Notes under the pieces: generated by a model
What the model saw: only the letters and a program-made list of their open reading frames with translations
Told to the model about the DNA's origin: nothing
Databases searched by the model: none
Shown: piece by piece, positions 1 through 6,020 of the stretch
Layout: each line of letters opens with the position of its first letter
Position numbering within the stretch: the first letter of the stretch is position 1
Translations under genes and position numbers: made by a program
NCBI GenBank assembly: GCA_023457295.1
Contig: JAEWLZ010000129.1
Span: 1-9,587, forward strand
DNA from: Cyanobacteria bacterium OH_PDB_112
GTDB taxonomy: Bacteria > Cyanobacteriota > Vampirovibrionia > Gastranaerophilales > CAJFVJ01
Direction: 5' to 3'
Length of the DNA: 9,587 nt

Positions 1-530
1 CCTACCCCCCCGGCGGGGGCCCAAACACCGTCGATGATATTCGCATACTTTTACGCGCTGGAGCTGATAAAGTCGGTATAAATTCTGCCGCCGTAAAAAC
101 CCCTGATTTAATTGAAAAAGCGTCTCAAGAATTTGGCTCACAGTGTATTGTTGTTGCTATTGATGCCAAACGTGTTGACGGGGAATTTTATGTCTTTATA
201 AATGCTGGACAAAAAAACACAGGACTAAAACTCCTTGACTGGTCAAAAAAAGTTGAATCACTCGGAGCGGGTGAAATTCTTTTGACCTCAATGGACGCTG
301 ACGGAACACAAGCAGGTTTTGACCTTGATATGACACGTCTTGTATCTGAAAATGTAAGCATCCCTGTTATAGCTTCAGGCGGTGCAGGAGCAGATTCACA
401 ACACTTTGTTGATGTCTTTGAAAAAGCATCGGCAGACGCTGCGCTTGCGGCATCGATTTTTCACTGGGGGCTTTTACCTGTTCCTGAACTTAAAGAACAT
501 CTTCGTGGAAATAGAATATCTGTAAGGTAA
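1..530 (+). CDS. hisF: Imidazole glycerol phosphate synthase subunit HisF, 3' part
   Basis: HisF is the cyclase half of the HisH-HisF complex. It uses ammonia from HisH to turn PRFAR into imidazole glycerol phosphate and AICAR in cytosolic histidine biosynthesis. The frame is open from base 3 to the TAA at 528-530, giving about 175 residues of a family that is usually about 250, so the N-terminal third is outside the window. Visible HisF landmarks are GGG..TVDDI, the phosphate-loop segment RAGADKVGINSAAVK, the VAIDAK strand with the family's catalytic aspartate, the TSMDADGT..G.D segment, and the second phosphate site PVIASGGAG. The (beta/alpha)8 order is intact to the C-terminal LKEHL. The first ~26 bases are odd: they read YPPGGGPN where the family has roughly LTVGGGIR, with runs of C and G, which suggests poor sequence at a contig end. 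The gene is convergent with the next one, with only 2 bp between the stops, so no separate terminator fits there. Confidence 0.95.
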   Translation, partial: YPPGGGPNTVDDIRILLRAGADKVGINSAAVKTPDLIEKASQEFGSQCIVVAIDAKRVDGEFYVFINAGQKNTGLKLLDWSKKVESLGAGEILLTSMDADGTQAGFDLDMTRLVSENVSIPVIASGGAGADSQHFVDVFEKASADAALAASIFHWGLLPVPELKEHLRGNRISVR

Positions 531-532
531 AT

Positions 533-802
533 TTAAAAAGTCTTTTTACAACGAGGACATCTGATTGCTGTCGAATCCGCTTTCATCCCGCAAAAAGAAC
601 AAACTTTATAGCTTACACCTTTTTTAGGCTCAAATTCTTTTGGTTTTTGTGATTTATTTTTGAAATATTCCCATAATTTCCCGCCAGAAAATAGTAAAAT
701 TACAGGAAAAAATAAAACGCTCGCCACTTTAAGCAATAAATAAACAAAAAATAACAAAACTAATGAGATAAGACATCCTGATAAACGAAAATTAATAAAC
801 AT
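533..802 (-). CDS. Small membrane protein with C-terminal zinc ribbon
   Basis: This 89-residue protein belongs to no family I can name. Residues 9-40 are strongly hydrophobic (one long or two short membrane segments). A basic linker follows (KNKSQKPKEFEPKK), then a C-terminal zinc ribbon with C68-x2-C71 and C82-x2-C85 (CSFCG...CPRC). The layout suggests an inner-membrane protein with a cytosolic metal-binding knob; no catalytic motif is visible. The ATG at 800-802 lies 2 bp after the stop of the formyltransferase gene. A Shine-Dalgarno-like GGGAAG sits 8 nt before the ATG, inside the last codons of that gene. The two are therefore almost certainly co-transcribed and probably translationally coupled. 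Expression and topology are inferred from sequence alone. Confidence 0.75.
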   Translation of the reverse strand: MFINFRLSGCLISLVLLFFVYLLLKVASVLFFPVILLFSGGKLWEYFKNKSQKPKEFEPKKGVSYKVCSFCGMKADSTAIRCPRCKKTF

Positions 803-804
803 AA

Positions 805-1761
805 CTAAAACTTCCCTAAAATATCACCGACTTTGATTTTATTTTTTATATAAAATTTACCGAATAAAAACCTTGAAAATCCAAATAATTCCGGTTTTTC
901 CAACAAAATCCCTTTACCGGTTTGTCCTGTTGAAACAAGCAAATTATCCCATTTTGATTCAACAACTACACCTGGTACAAGATCTCTTTCTATTTCAACA
1001 ATTTTTGCCGAATTAACTCTCAAAAACTGTTTTTTATGAACAAAAAAACAATGCTGCCAAGGATTTAATGCCCTTATTTGATTATAAATAATTTCTGCTT
1101 CTTCATTCCAGTTGATAATAGCATCTTCAAGCTGAATTTGAGGAAAATAGGTGGCAATAGCTTCTTTTTGTGACAATAAAACCGTCGTACCCTGTGATAA
1201 TCCCGCAAAAACTTCAGGAAGCATTTTGCGAGCAGTGAAAACACATTTTGCACGCAAAGACCCACCTGTATCGTGATAACTTATATCTACGGGTTTTTGC
1301 ATCAAAATACCTCCACGGTCAAATTTTTCAATTACAAGATGAAAAGATACTCCTGTTTGTTTTTCACCATGCCGTATAGTTTCTATATACGGATTAGGAC
1401 CACGGTACTTGGGCAAAAGTGAAGGATGAACATTTATACATGCCATACTGGGCATATTAAAAATCCTTTTTTCAATTTTTTCGCTCCAGGAACCGACCAA
1501 AATTATATCGGGCTGGAGTTTAAGAGCTTCTTGAAAAAATTTGTCACTATTTACACTTTTAGCTTTTATTTCTTTAATTCCATATCTTCGACTTAAAGTA
1601 TAAAATTCTTCAGGATTAAAAATATCTTTAAAAAATCTTTTAACAGGATGCATTTTTATTCTGTCATGACGCATAATACCTACAACTTCATGACCTGATT
1701 CTATACAGCCCAAAAGCAGCGAGGCAGCCATTTCTCCATATCCGACTATAATTGTTCGCAA
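805..1761 (-). CDS. Methionyl-tRNA formyltransferase-like protein (Fmt family)
   Basis: Members of this family transfer a formyl group from 10-formyltetrahydrofolate, in Fmt to the amino group of Met-tRNA(fMet). The N-terminal formyltransferase domain (about 1-200) has the family's catalytic triad as N110, H112 and D148 in INVHPSLLPKYRG and EKFDRGGIL. The C-terminal domain (about 205-315) has the Fmt-type stretch YFPQIQLEDAIINW...QIRALNPW, which favours Fmt over purN. The length of 318 is normal. The N-terminus (GYGEMAASLLLGCIESGHEV) differs from the usual G(T/S)P.FA..L start and lacks the PDRP.GRG loop. It may therefore be a diverged paralogue or a sugar N-formyltransferase relative, so I give no symbol. 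The start is TTG (1759-1761), chosen because GGGAG lies 7 nt upstream and the Rossmann-like first strand begins there. The gene lies 44 bp downstream of an exported-protein gene and 2 bp upstream of the zinc-ribbon gene on the same strand. Confidence 0.85.
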   Translation of the reverse strand: MRTIIVGYGEMAASLLLGCIESGHEVVGIMRHDRIKMHPVKRFFKDIFNPEEFYTLSRRYGIKEIKAKSVNSDKFFQEALKLQPDIILVGSWSEKIEKRIFNMPSMACINVHPSLLPKYRGPNPYIETIRHGEKQTGVSFHLVIEKFDRGGILMQKPVDISYHDTGGSLRAKCVFTARKMLPEVFAGLSQGTTVLLSQKEAIATYFPQIQLEDAIINWNEEAEIIYNQIRALNPWQHCFFVHKKQFLRVNSAKIVEIERDLVPGVVVESKWDNLLVSTGQTGKGILLEKPELFGFSRFLFGKFYIKNKIKVGDILGKF

Positions 1762-1768
1762 ACTTTCG

Positions 1769-1773
1769 CTCCC
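1769..1773 (-). promoter_or_regulatory. Shine-Dalgarno fixing the TTG start of the formyltransferase gene
   Basis: On the minus strand GGGAG stands 7 nt before TTG (1761-1759). No ATG or GTG near this ribosome binding site would keep the conserved first beta strand, so TTG is the likely initiator. Confidence 0.65.
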
Positions 1774-1805
1774 GATTTAAGACTAAACTTATTTCAAGTA
1801 TAACA

Positions 1806-2618
1806 TTATCTGTATTCAAGGAACAAATTCGTAAACTCAAAATCATCATAATCTGTATAATCACTCTGTGTCTGATTTATTCCCGCTACAATTTTTATAA
1901 TATTATTTGCATTTTGACGAATAAAAGTTTTTGGGACAGAAATTTTTTGATTATCACCGTTTATTTTAAGATTCCCTATTTCTTTTCCGTTTAAAAATAT
2001 CCTTACAGGCGAGCTGTAAGCATCTATGACGTTAGTTTGATGAAGTCTTTTAGCTTCTTTGGTATCAACTCCTATTAAAGAGCCTATTGCAATAACAACT
2101 TTTTCATCAGGGGCAAGGTTTTTGATAAAAACAGATTTTTGATAAAAAACTCCTGAACTTTTTACACGAAAATCCCCCGCATTGGCAGAACTCTCCGAAT
2201 AAGAATTGTCTCCCAAATGAAAAGTATCAGATTCAACCGCAAGCTTATTTGCCGAAGATTTTGAAATAGAAAGATTAAAAGGAGTTTCTCCATACTCATT
2301 TACCGTAAGCGAAAAAGGCTGATAACCTTGCTTTTTTACAGCCAAAACAAAAGGAGGCGAAAGATTAGGAGGCAACGAAAATTTTCCTGATGAATCAGTA
2401 TGTGTAACATAACCTTTATTGGGAACTGAAACAATCGCATCAGCAACTGAATAACCTGACGCTTTATCCGACACCGTATTCATTTTGTATACTTCCTGTT
2501 TTTGCACACTTCCGTTAAGCTCAAAAGCAAATCCCGCTGAGCAAAGGCAGCATATTAAAATAGCAAAAAACACTCTCGTCATAATTGATATTAAACGAGA
2601 CTTTTTAAGCTTCCGCAT
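1806..2618 (-). CDS. Exported protein: carboxypeptidase-regulatory-like domain plus C-terminal beta sandwich
   Basis: The 270-residue product has a basic n-region (MRKLKKSR), a hydrophobic core around residues 14-31 and a likely signal peptidase site after SAGFA (residue 31). No lipobox fits, despite the CC and C in the core. Residues ~34-116 resemble a CarboxypepD_reg-like fold: VADAIVSVPNKGYVTHTD, then SSGKFSLP, then a KKQGYQPFSLTV strand. Residues ~130-270 are beta-rich and look like a carbohydrate-binding/jelly-roll module, with VRIFLNGKEIGNLKI, a central NANNIIKIVAG strand and an acidic YTDYDDFEF loop. No enzyme motif is seen, so a binding or structural role at the cell surface or periplasm is inferred. 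The ATG at 2616-2618 is preceded only by a distant AAGG. An internal Met13 would shorten the n-region but still leave a signal peptide. It appears to head the operon with the formyltransferase and zinc-ribbon genes. Confidence 0.75.
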   Translation of the reverse strand: MRKLKKSRLISIMTRVFFAILICCLCSAGFAFELNGSVQKQEVYKMNTVSDKASGYSVADAIVSVPNKGYVTHTDSSGKFSLPPNLSPPFVLAVKKQGYQPFSLTVNEYGETPFNLSISKSSANKLAVESDTFHLGDNSYSESSANAGDFRVKSSGVFYQKSVFIKNLAPDEKVVIAIGSLIGVDTKEAKRLHQTNVIDAYSSPVRIFLNGKEIGNLKINGDNQKISVPKTFIRQNANNIIKIVAGINQTQSDYTDYDDFEFTNLFLEYR

Positions 2619-2650
2619 GCCAAATTTGAATTAACCTTATAGTGCAATGC

Positions 2651-2690
2651 TTAGACTAGATTTTAAAGGCTTTATTATACTTACGTCTAA
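2651..2690 (-). promoter_or_regulatory. Possible promoter of the exported-protein operon, flanked by a short inverted repeat
   Basis: A perfect TATAAT reads on the minus strand at 2679-2674, about 55 nt before the ATG at 2618. No good -35 is present at 16-18 bp. The element lies between the arms of a 6-bp inverted repeat, TTAGAC (2651-2656) and GTCTAA (2685-2690), which could be an operator but is short enough to be chance. Confidence 0.35.
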
Positions 2691-2719
2691 CTTTTTGTAA
2701 TCAAACCAAAAAAATAATT

Positions 2720-3514
2720 TTACAAACTTCCTTCTGTTTGATATGCCCAAGCACTATGATTGTGAATACTTTCAAAAGCTTCGCATTCAACTTCAAACCA
2801 TGTTATATGATTATTTTCACGAAGTTTAACAATTGCATCACGAATCACATCTTCAACAAATTTAGGGTTTTCATATGCTTTTTCTGTGACGAATTTTTCA
2901 TCTTCACGCTTTAACAAAGGGTAAACAGGGCTAGAGCCGCAAGTTTCGACTAACTCTACCAAATCTTCAATCCATATCATTTCAGTTTCCGGATAACTTA
3001 TACGAACATGCACAACAGCTCTTTGATTATGCGCTCCATAATCAGAAATCTCTTTACTGCAAGGACATAGCGTTGTTAAAGGGACTTTTACGCCAAGTAT
3101 AAAGTTATACTTATCTTCACTTATAATCCCCTCAAAAGAGCATTCATAACCCATAGGGCAAATATTTCCGCTCACCGGAGCTTTTTTATCTATGAAATAC
3201 TTAAAATCAAGACTTATTTCCGCTGTTTTTGCATCGAGTTTCTTCAAAATATCTTCAAGACACACTCGAATATCAGCTCCCAAAAGGTTTTTCTGACCCC
3301 ATTCGCTCAAAACTTCGATAAAGCGTGACATATGTGTCCCTTTATAATATTTGGGCAAAGATACGCTCATACGGGCTTTTGCGCGAACAATTTGGTCATC
3401 GGCATTTTTGCGCTGAATCATAAGAGGTATTTCAACATCTTTCACACCGACTTTTTGAATATCAACACCACGGGTATCTTCTAAGTTTTGTATGTCTTTT
3501 AAACTACTTTTCAT
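2720..3514 (-). CDS. folE2: GTP cyclohydrolase FolE2 (GTP cyclohydrolase IB)
   Basis: FolE2 converts GTP to 7,8-dihydroneopterin triphosphate. This is the entry step of folate synthesis and also feeds queuosine synthesis. It replaces zinc-dependent FolE and works with other metals such as manganese. The 264-residue length is typical. The N-terminus has the family start DIQNLEDTRGVDIQKVGVKD, then SLP..YKGTHMSRF, then the core PLTTLCPCSKEISDYGAHNQR. C150, H162 and E204 sit at the spacing expected for the metal/catalytic ligands, and H251/H253 near the C-terminus (ESIHNHSAWA) are further candidates. The ATG at 3512-3514 is right because the conserved DIQN stretch follows directly, yet it has no Shine-Dalgarno. 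An extended -10 lies 6 nt upstream, so the mRNA may be leaderless. Upstream is HU, separated by a terminator; downstream is the exported-protein operon after a 101-bp gap. Confidence 0.96.
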   Translation of the reverse strand: MKSSLKDIQNLEDTRGVDIQKVGVKDVEIPLMIQRKNADDQIVRAKARMSVSLPKYYKGTHMSRFIEVLSEWGQKNLLGADIRVCLEDILKKLDAKTAEISLDFKYFIDKKAPVSGNICPMGYECSFEGIISEDKYNFILGVKVPLTTLCPCSKEISDYGAHNQRAVVHVRISYPETEMIWIEDLVELVETCGSSPVYPLLKREDEKFVTEKAYENPKFVEDVIRDAIVKLRENNHITWFEVECEAFESIHNHSAWAYQTEGSL

Positions 3515-3520
3515 AATTGA

Positions 3521-3548
3521 ATTTTAGCATGAAATAGTTTCGAAACAA
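3521..3548 (-). promoter_or_regulatory. Candidate folE2 promoter giving a leaderless mRNA
   Basis: On the minus strand an extended -10, TGCTAAAAT (hexamer 3526-3521), ends 6 nt before the folE2 ATG. A weak -35 (TTGTTT, 3548-3543) lies 16 bp upstream and overlaps the T-tract of the HU terminator. Transcription would start at or within a base of the A of ATG, which agrees with the missing ribosome binding site. Confidence 0.5.
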
Positions 3549-3570
3549 AAACGCGGAGAAATATCTCCGC
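3543..3570 (-). terminator. Rho-independent terminator of the HU gene
   Basis: On the minus strand a 7-bp perfect stem (GCGGAGA / TCTCCGC, 3570-3553) with a 4-base loop is followed by GTTTTTGTTT. It lies 30 bp after the HU stop codon. The plus strand has no comparable T-run, so it is directional. Confidence 0.85.
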
Positions 3571-3599
3571 ATTCTTATCTTAAAAAAATTTAGAGTCCT

Positions 3600-3875
3600 T
3601 TAGGTATTTGCAAGATCTTTAAATCTTTTACCGGCAGTAAAAGCAGGTACTTTTTTTGCAGGGATTTGAATTACATTGCCATTTTGAGGGTTGCGCCCAG
3701 TTCTTGCGGCTCTTTGGCGGAGCTCAAAAGACCCAAAGCCTACCAAAATAACTTTTTTACCTTTTGAAACAGACTTTTCTATGGTTTCCAGAGTCAAATT
3801 TATGATTTCTGATGCCAATTTTTGTGAAATTCTTGTTTTTTTTGCAACTTCTTTCACCAAATCTTCTTTATTCAT
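3600..3875 (-). CDS. HU family DNA-binding protein
   Basis: HU is a small dimeric nucleoid protein that bends DNA by inserting two beta arms into the minor groove. The 91-residue length is standard. The helical N-terminus (MNKEDLVKEVAKKTRIS) is followed by the KGKKVILVGFGSFELRQRAARTGRNP core. The arm carries the diagnostic RNP triplet (61-63), whose proline intercalates into DNA, and PAKKVPAFTAGKRFKDL closes the fold. The gene has the strongest ribosome binding site of its neighbourhood (GGAGG at 3888-3884, 8 nt before ATG), which fits an abundant protein. It appears monocistronic, with its own promoter in the divergent spacer and a hairpin terminator before folE2. IHF subunits share this fold, but the sequence and the lone gene fit HU better. 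Confidence 0.96.
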   Translation of the reverse strand: MNKEDLVKEVAKKTRISQKLASEIINLTLETIEKSVSKGKKVILVGFGSFELRQRAARTGRNPQNGNVIQIPAKKVPAFTAGKRFKDLANT

Positions 3876-3910
3876 GAGTAGGACCTCCGTTTTAAATTGC
3901 TACAAGTTAA

Positions 3911-3937
3911 ATTATATCTGCTTTTAAAGGATTTCAA
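3911..3937 (-). promoter_or_regulatory. Promoter of the HU gene
   Basis: On the minus strand a perfect TATAAT (3916-3911) is preceded 15 bp upstream by TTGAAA (3937-3932). The spacer is a little short, but both boxes are good. The implied leader is about 30 nt and contains the GGAGG. Confidence 0.55.
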
Positions 3938-4144
3938 GCCTTCTAATCGGCTAGAAATTTATTACCTGCTTGAATTAATCCACAGCAGAGCTTGACTTTA
4001 GATTTTAAAAGAAAAATCCAAAATCTCTTCTTAAAATACAGATATAACCTGGGGGCATTATAAAAAATAGAATCCTATATTATAAATATTATTCACACTT
4101 TTTATGATTTTTAAACTTACATGTAACATTAATCATCTTTTAGG

Positions 4145-4150
4145 TATAAT
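4145..4150 (+). promoter_or_regulatory. -10 element of the flippase-like gene
   Basis: A perfect TATAAT lies 34 bp before the ATG at 4185, with AGAAGG (4171-4176) 8 nt before that ATG. No convincing -35 is present (TGTAAC at 17 bp). Confidence 0.5.
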
Positions 4151-4184
4151 ACTTTTAATTAAGTTAAAATAGAAGGATTTTTCA

Positions 4185-5216
4185 ATGCAGGTAAAAATTA
4201 AAAAACGCTACATAGGAGCTGTCATAAGCTTAGTTTTATTGTTTTTAATTTTTCAAAAAATGGATTTTGCCGAAATTATAAAAAACTTACGACTTTTTAA
4301 TCGTAATTTGTTGTTTTTAGCAGTTCCTATTTATTTTTCAGGATATATTTTAAGAGCAAAAAGATGGAAAGCTCTTATGCTTAATCTTCCGCACATGAGG
4401 TCAAAAACTCTTATGGGCATTACTCTTATAGGTTATGCTGTGAATTGTTTTATGCCGGCTCGCGCAGGGGATTTTTACAGAGCTCATCTTGCGGGAAATA
4501 GTTTCGGCGTAAGTCGCATAAGTGTTGTAAGTTCAATTTTGCTTGAGCGAATTCTTGACGGCATTGTGGTTTTTGGATTCTTACTGTTTGTAATGATGTT
4601 TTTTTATAACCAGCCATGGCTTTATAACGTTGCTTTAAGCGCAGGTACAGTATTTTTTGGAATTTTTGGATTTATTTACTGGATGATAAAATTTGGCAAA
4701 ATGGAAGAAATTTTTAAAAAAATAACGGTTTTTTTCAAAAAATACGGAATGCCGATGAGAATTATTGCTATAATGAGAAAAGGGACAAAGCATATAGCTT
4801 CTTTCATCAACGGTTTTGAAGTTTTGAATCGTCCAAAAATTTTAAGAAATTCTATTTTGCTTACAATTGCTATTTGGCTTGTTGAAAGTATTTTTCTTTT
4901 TATCATCATAAATGGATTTGGCGTAAGTCTTCATTTTTCAGCGGCAATGTTTTTACTTTGTTTGACTGTTTTCAGTTCTATGGTGCCTTCTTTATCAATT
5001 CATACAGGACCTTATCAATGTGCCTTTATTTTGGCTCTGAATGCCTTCAGCGTAACCAAAGAAATGGCTATCGCAATGGCTTTTATAACGCAAATGGTCA
5101 TTATTTCTTTCCTTGCCGTTTCGGGCGCTTTTTATATGTTTAAATATCATATTAAAGTTAAAGAAATTCAACACGATATCGAAGAAGAACAACGTATTGA
5201 AGAAGAATTAATATAA
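4185..5216 (+). CDS. Flippase-like integral membrane protein (UPF0104 / LPG-synthase TM family)
   Basis: The 343-residue protein is polytopic, with hydrophobic segments near 10-25, 41-57, 75-92, 113-140, 147-168, 223-245, 250-268 and 280-318. It matches the stand-alone lysylphosphatidylglycerol-synthase transmembrane (TIGR00374-type) family. Landmarks are YILRAKRWKALM after the second helix, the conserved MPARAGDFYRAHLAG loop (90-104) and ILLERILDG (118-126). It ends in a charged tail (DIEEEQRIEEEL). Relatives move or modify lipid-linked substrates in the inner membrane. The soluble aminoacyl-transferase domain of true MprF is absent, so lysyl-PG synthesis is unlikely. The substrate cannot be told from the sequence. 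The ATG is supported by AGAAGG 8 nt upstream. The gene is transcribed alone, divergent from HU and convergent with the arsR operon. Confidence 0.85.
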   Translation: MQVKIKKRYIGAVISLVLLFLIFQKMDFAEIIKNLRLFNRNLLFLAVPIYFSGYILRAKRWKALMLNLPHMRSKTLMGITLIGYAVNCFMPARAGDFYRAHLAGNSFGVSRISVVSSILLERILDGIVVFGFLLFVMMFFYNQPWLYNVALSAGTVFFGIFGFIYWMIKFGKMEEIFKKITVFFKKYGMPMRIIAIMRKGTKHIASFINGFEVLNRPKILRNSILLTIAIWLVESIFLFIIINGFGVSLHFSAAMFLLCLTVFSSMVPSLSIHTGPYQCAFILALNAFSVTKEMAIAMAFITQMVIISFLAVSGAFYMFKYHIKVKEIQHDIEEEQRIEEELI

Positions 5217-5240
5217 CTTTTAAATAAAAAAGTTTTATTA
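5215..5240 (+). terminator. AT-rich terminator after the flippase-like gene
   Basis: AACTTTT (5215-5221) pairs with AAAAGTT (5228-5234) around a 6-base loop, followed by TTATTATTATT. The stem starts inside the stop codon. It has only one G-C pair per arm, so it is weak, but position and T-richness fit a plus-strand terminator. On the minus strand no T-run follows. Confidence 0.45.
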
Positions 5241-5304
5241 TTATTTCATAGTACAACACTGGCACAATAACAAGTGTCAAAATAGTTGCTACAAAAGCTC
5301 CAAA
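5218..5304 (-). pseudogene. Remnant of the C-terminus of an RND efflux permease
   Basis: One base after the arsR stop codon, the minus strand reads FGAFVATILTLVIVPVLYY and then EIIIKLFYLK. This matches the well-known end of RND (AcrB/HAE1-type) permeases, where the last transmembrane helix reads roughly G...AT.LTL.V.PVLY. There is no start codon or ribosome binding site, and a TAG in frame only a few codons upstream cuts it off. Nothing of the other ~1000 residues is present. Downstream the frame runs into the antisense of the flippase-like gene without the expected stop. The simplest reading is that an operon of arsR plus a pump suffered a large internal deletion joining the arsR 3' end to the last ~30 codons of the permease. 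Chance similarity is possible at this length but unlikely given the motif and strand. Confidence 0.6.
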
Positions 5305-5305
5305 C

Positions 5306-5587
5306 TTAGTCTTCGCATTCTAAATCCAACACTTCAACAATTTTTCTGACTTGCTGATTTGTAACCTGATAACATATCTGATTCCCCTTACGAAATCCTT
5401 CTATCACTCCCGCTTTTTTAAGAATATTCAAATGCTGAGACACATTTGGCTGAGGGATTTGTAATTTCTCAGCCATTTTTGTCACATTACACTCATGGTG
5501 GCTGATAAGGCCCACCACAATATCAAATCTTGCCTTGCAAGATAGAGCCTTAAATATTTCTAACAAATTTTCTGTTTTATTTTTCAT
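5306..5587 (-). CDS. ArsR/SmtB-family transcriptional repressor
   Basis: This 93-residue winged-helix regulator has the family order: FKALSCKARFDIVVGL (helix 1-2), VTKMAEKLQIPQPNVSQHLNILKKAGVI (helix-turn-helix, residues 35-62) and a beta wing FRKGNQICYQV (65-75). ArsR proteins bind as dimers to inverted repeats over promoters and leave on binding metal or on thiol oxidation. The arsenic-type ELCVCDL motif is absent. Cysteines are C17, C33, C72 and C91. C33 before the recognition region and C91 at the C-terminus could form a redox or persulfide-sensing pair as in SqrR/BigR-type proteins, but this is inference. AGAGG overlaps the thioredoxin stop codon 5 nt before the ATG, and the genes are 8 bp apart, so they are one operon. 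The probable operator is the palindrome at 5941-5976. Only a pump fragment follows the gene. Confidence 0.9.
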   Translation of the reverse strand: MKNKTENLLEIFKALSCKARFDIVVGLISHHECNVTKMAEKLQIPQPNVSQHLNILKKAGVIEGFRKGNQICYQVTNQQVRKIVEVLDLECED

Positions 5588-5595
5588 TTTTACCT

Positions 5596-5919
5596 CTAAA
5601 CATGTTTTTCAAGTACGGTTTTTAGTTGTATTTTTTGGTGCAAACCCGCCAATCTTTCAACCAATTTGCCATTTTTAAATACCAATAACGCAGGAATTCC
5701 TGAAATACCAAATTCATCCGCCTTAAATTGGTTTTGATCTACATTGATTTTAGCGATTTTAGCCTTACCTGTAAATTCTTTTGCTATTTCATCGAGAATA
5801 GGAGCCTGCATCCTGCAAGGACCACACCAAGGCGCCCAAAAATCTACCAAAACAGGAATAGTTGTTTCCTTTAGCTCTCTGTCAAAGCTTGAATCTGTAA
5901 GTTCTAATACATTAGACAT
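5596..5919 (-). CDS. trxA: Thioredoxin
   Basis: This small cytosolic disulfide reductase is 107 residues, the normal thioredoxin length. The fold is complete: VLVDFWAPWCGPCRMQAPILDEIA with the active-site pair C32/C35 in WCGPC, buried D26, P40 in the kinked helix, KINVDQNQ, the cis-proline P76 in SGIPALLVFKNGK, and a final amphipathic helix. The residue after the cis-proline is Ala where Thr is usual, a mild difference. Translation is supported by AAGGAGG with GGAGG 6 nt before the ATG. The gene is first in an operon with the ArsR regulator (8 bp apart) and directly downstream of desulfoferrodoxin, so it is probably a stress-inducible thioredoxin rather than the housekeeping copy. It may reduce a substrate of the lost transporter or keep the regulator's cysteines reduced; both ideas are inference. 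Confidence 0.96.
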   Translation of the reverse strand: MSNVLELTDSSFDRELKETTIPVLVDFWAPWCGPCRMQAPILDEIAKEFTGKAKIAKINVDQNQFKADEFGISGIPALLVFKNGKLVERLAGLHQKIQLKTVLEKHV

Positions 5920-5940
5920 AATTAGCCTCCTTATATTAAA

Positions 5941-5976
5941 TAATATCTATATATTTATATTCATATATAGATATTA
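5941..5976. promoter_or_regulatory. 14-bp perfect inverted repeat, likely ArsR operator
   Basis: TAATATCTATATAT (5941-5954) and ATATATAGATATTA (5963-5976) are exact reverse complements around an 8-base centre. The right arm coincides with the -10 hexamer of the trx-arsR promoter, and the repeat spans the expected transcription start. AT-rich inverted repeats in this position are typical ArsR/SmtB operators, so repression by the encoded ArsR protein is the natural reading. Confidence 0.7.
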
Positions 5977-5998
5977 TCATTTTTCCACTTTTTGTCAA
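5971..5998 (-). promoter_or_regulatory. trxA-arsR promoter
   Basis: On the minus strand a consensus TTGACA (5998-5993) is followed after 16 bp by TAATAT (5976-5971), preceded by TGA as an extended -10. The -10 lies in one arm of the palindrome, so bound repressor would block polymerase. Confidence 0.7.
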
Positions 5999-6020
5999 GC
6001 ATTAAACAAAAATATTTCAG

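Larger units (their letters stand above)
3876..4184. other. Divergent intergenic region between HU and the flippase-like gene
   Basis: These 309 bases contain no convincing ORF. They hold the HU ribosome binding site and promoter on the left and the promoter and AAGG-type ribosome binding site of the 4185 gene on the right. The middle (about 3960-4120) is very AT-rich. It has a weak all-AT inverted repeat (GATTTT..AAAATC at 4001-4018) and nothing I can assign. Confidence 0.7.

Noticed and set aside
1752..1994. 80-residue plus-strand ORF
   Set aside because: It is antisense to the exported-protein and formyltransferase genes, with low-complexity Ile-rich composition and no family features.
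3691..3927. 78-residue plus-strand ORF opposite HU
   Set aside because: It is a shadow of the clearly identified HU gene.
5251..5280. Inverted repeat ACACT...AGTGT as terminator of trxA-arsR
   Set aside because: The arms are 5 bp, the loop is long and no T-run follows. The bases are explained by the RND-permease remnant.
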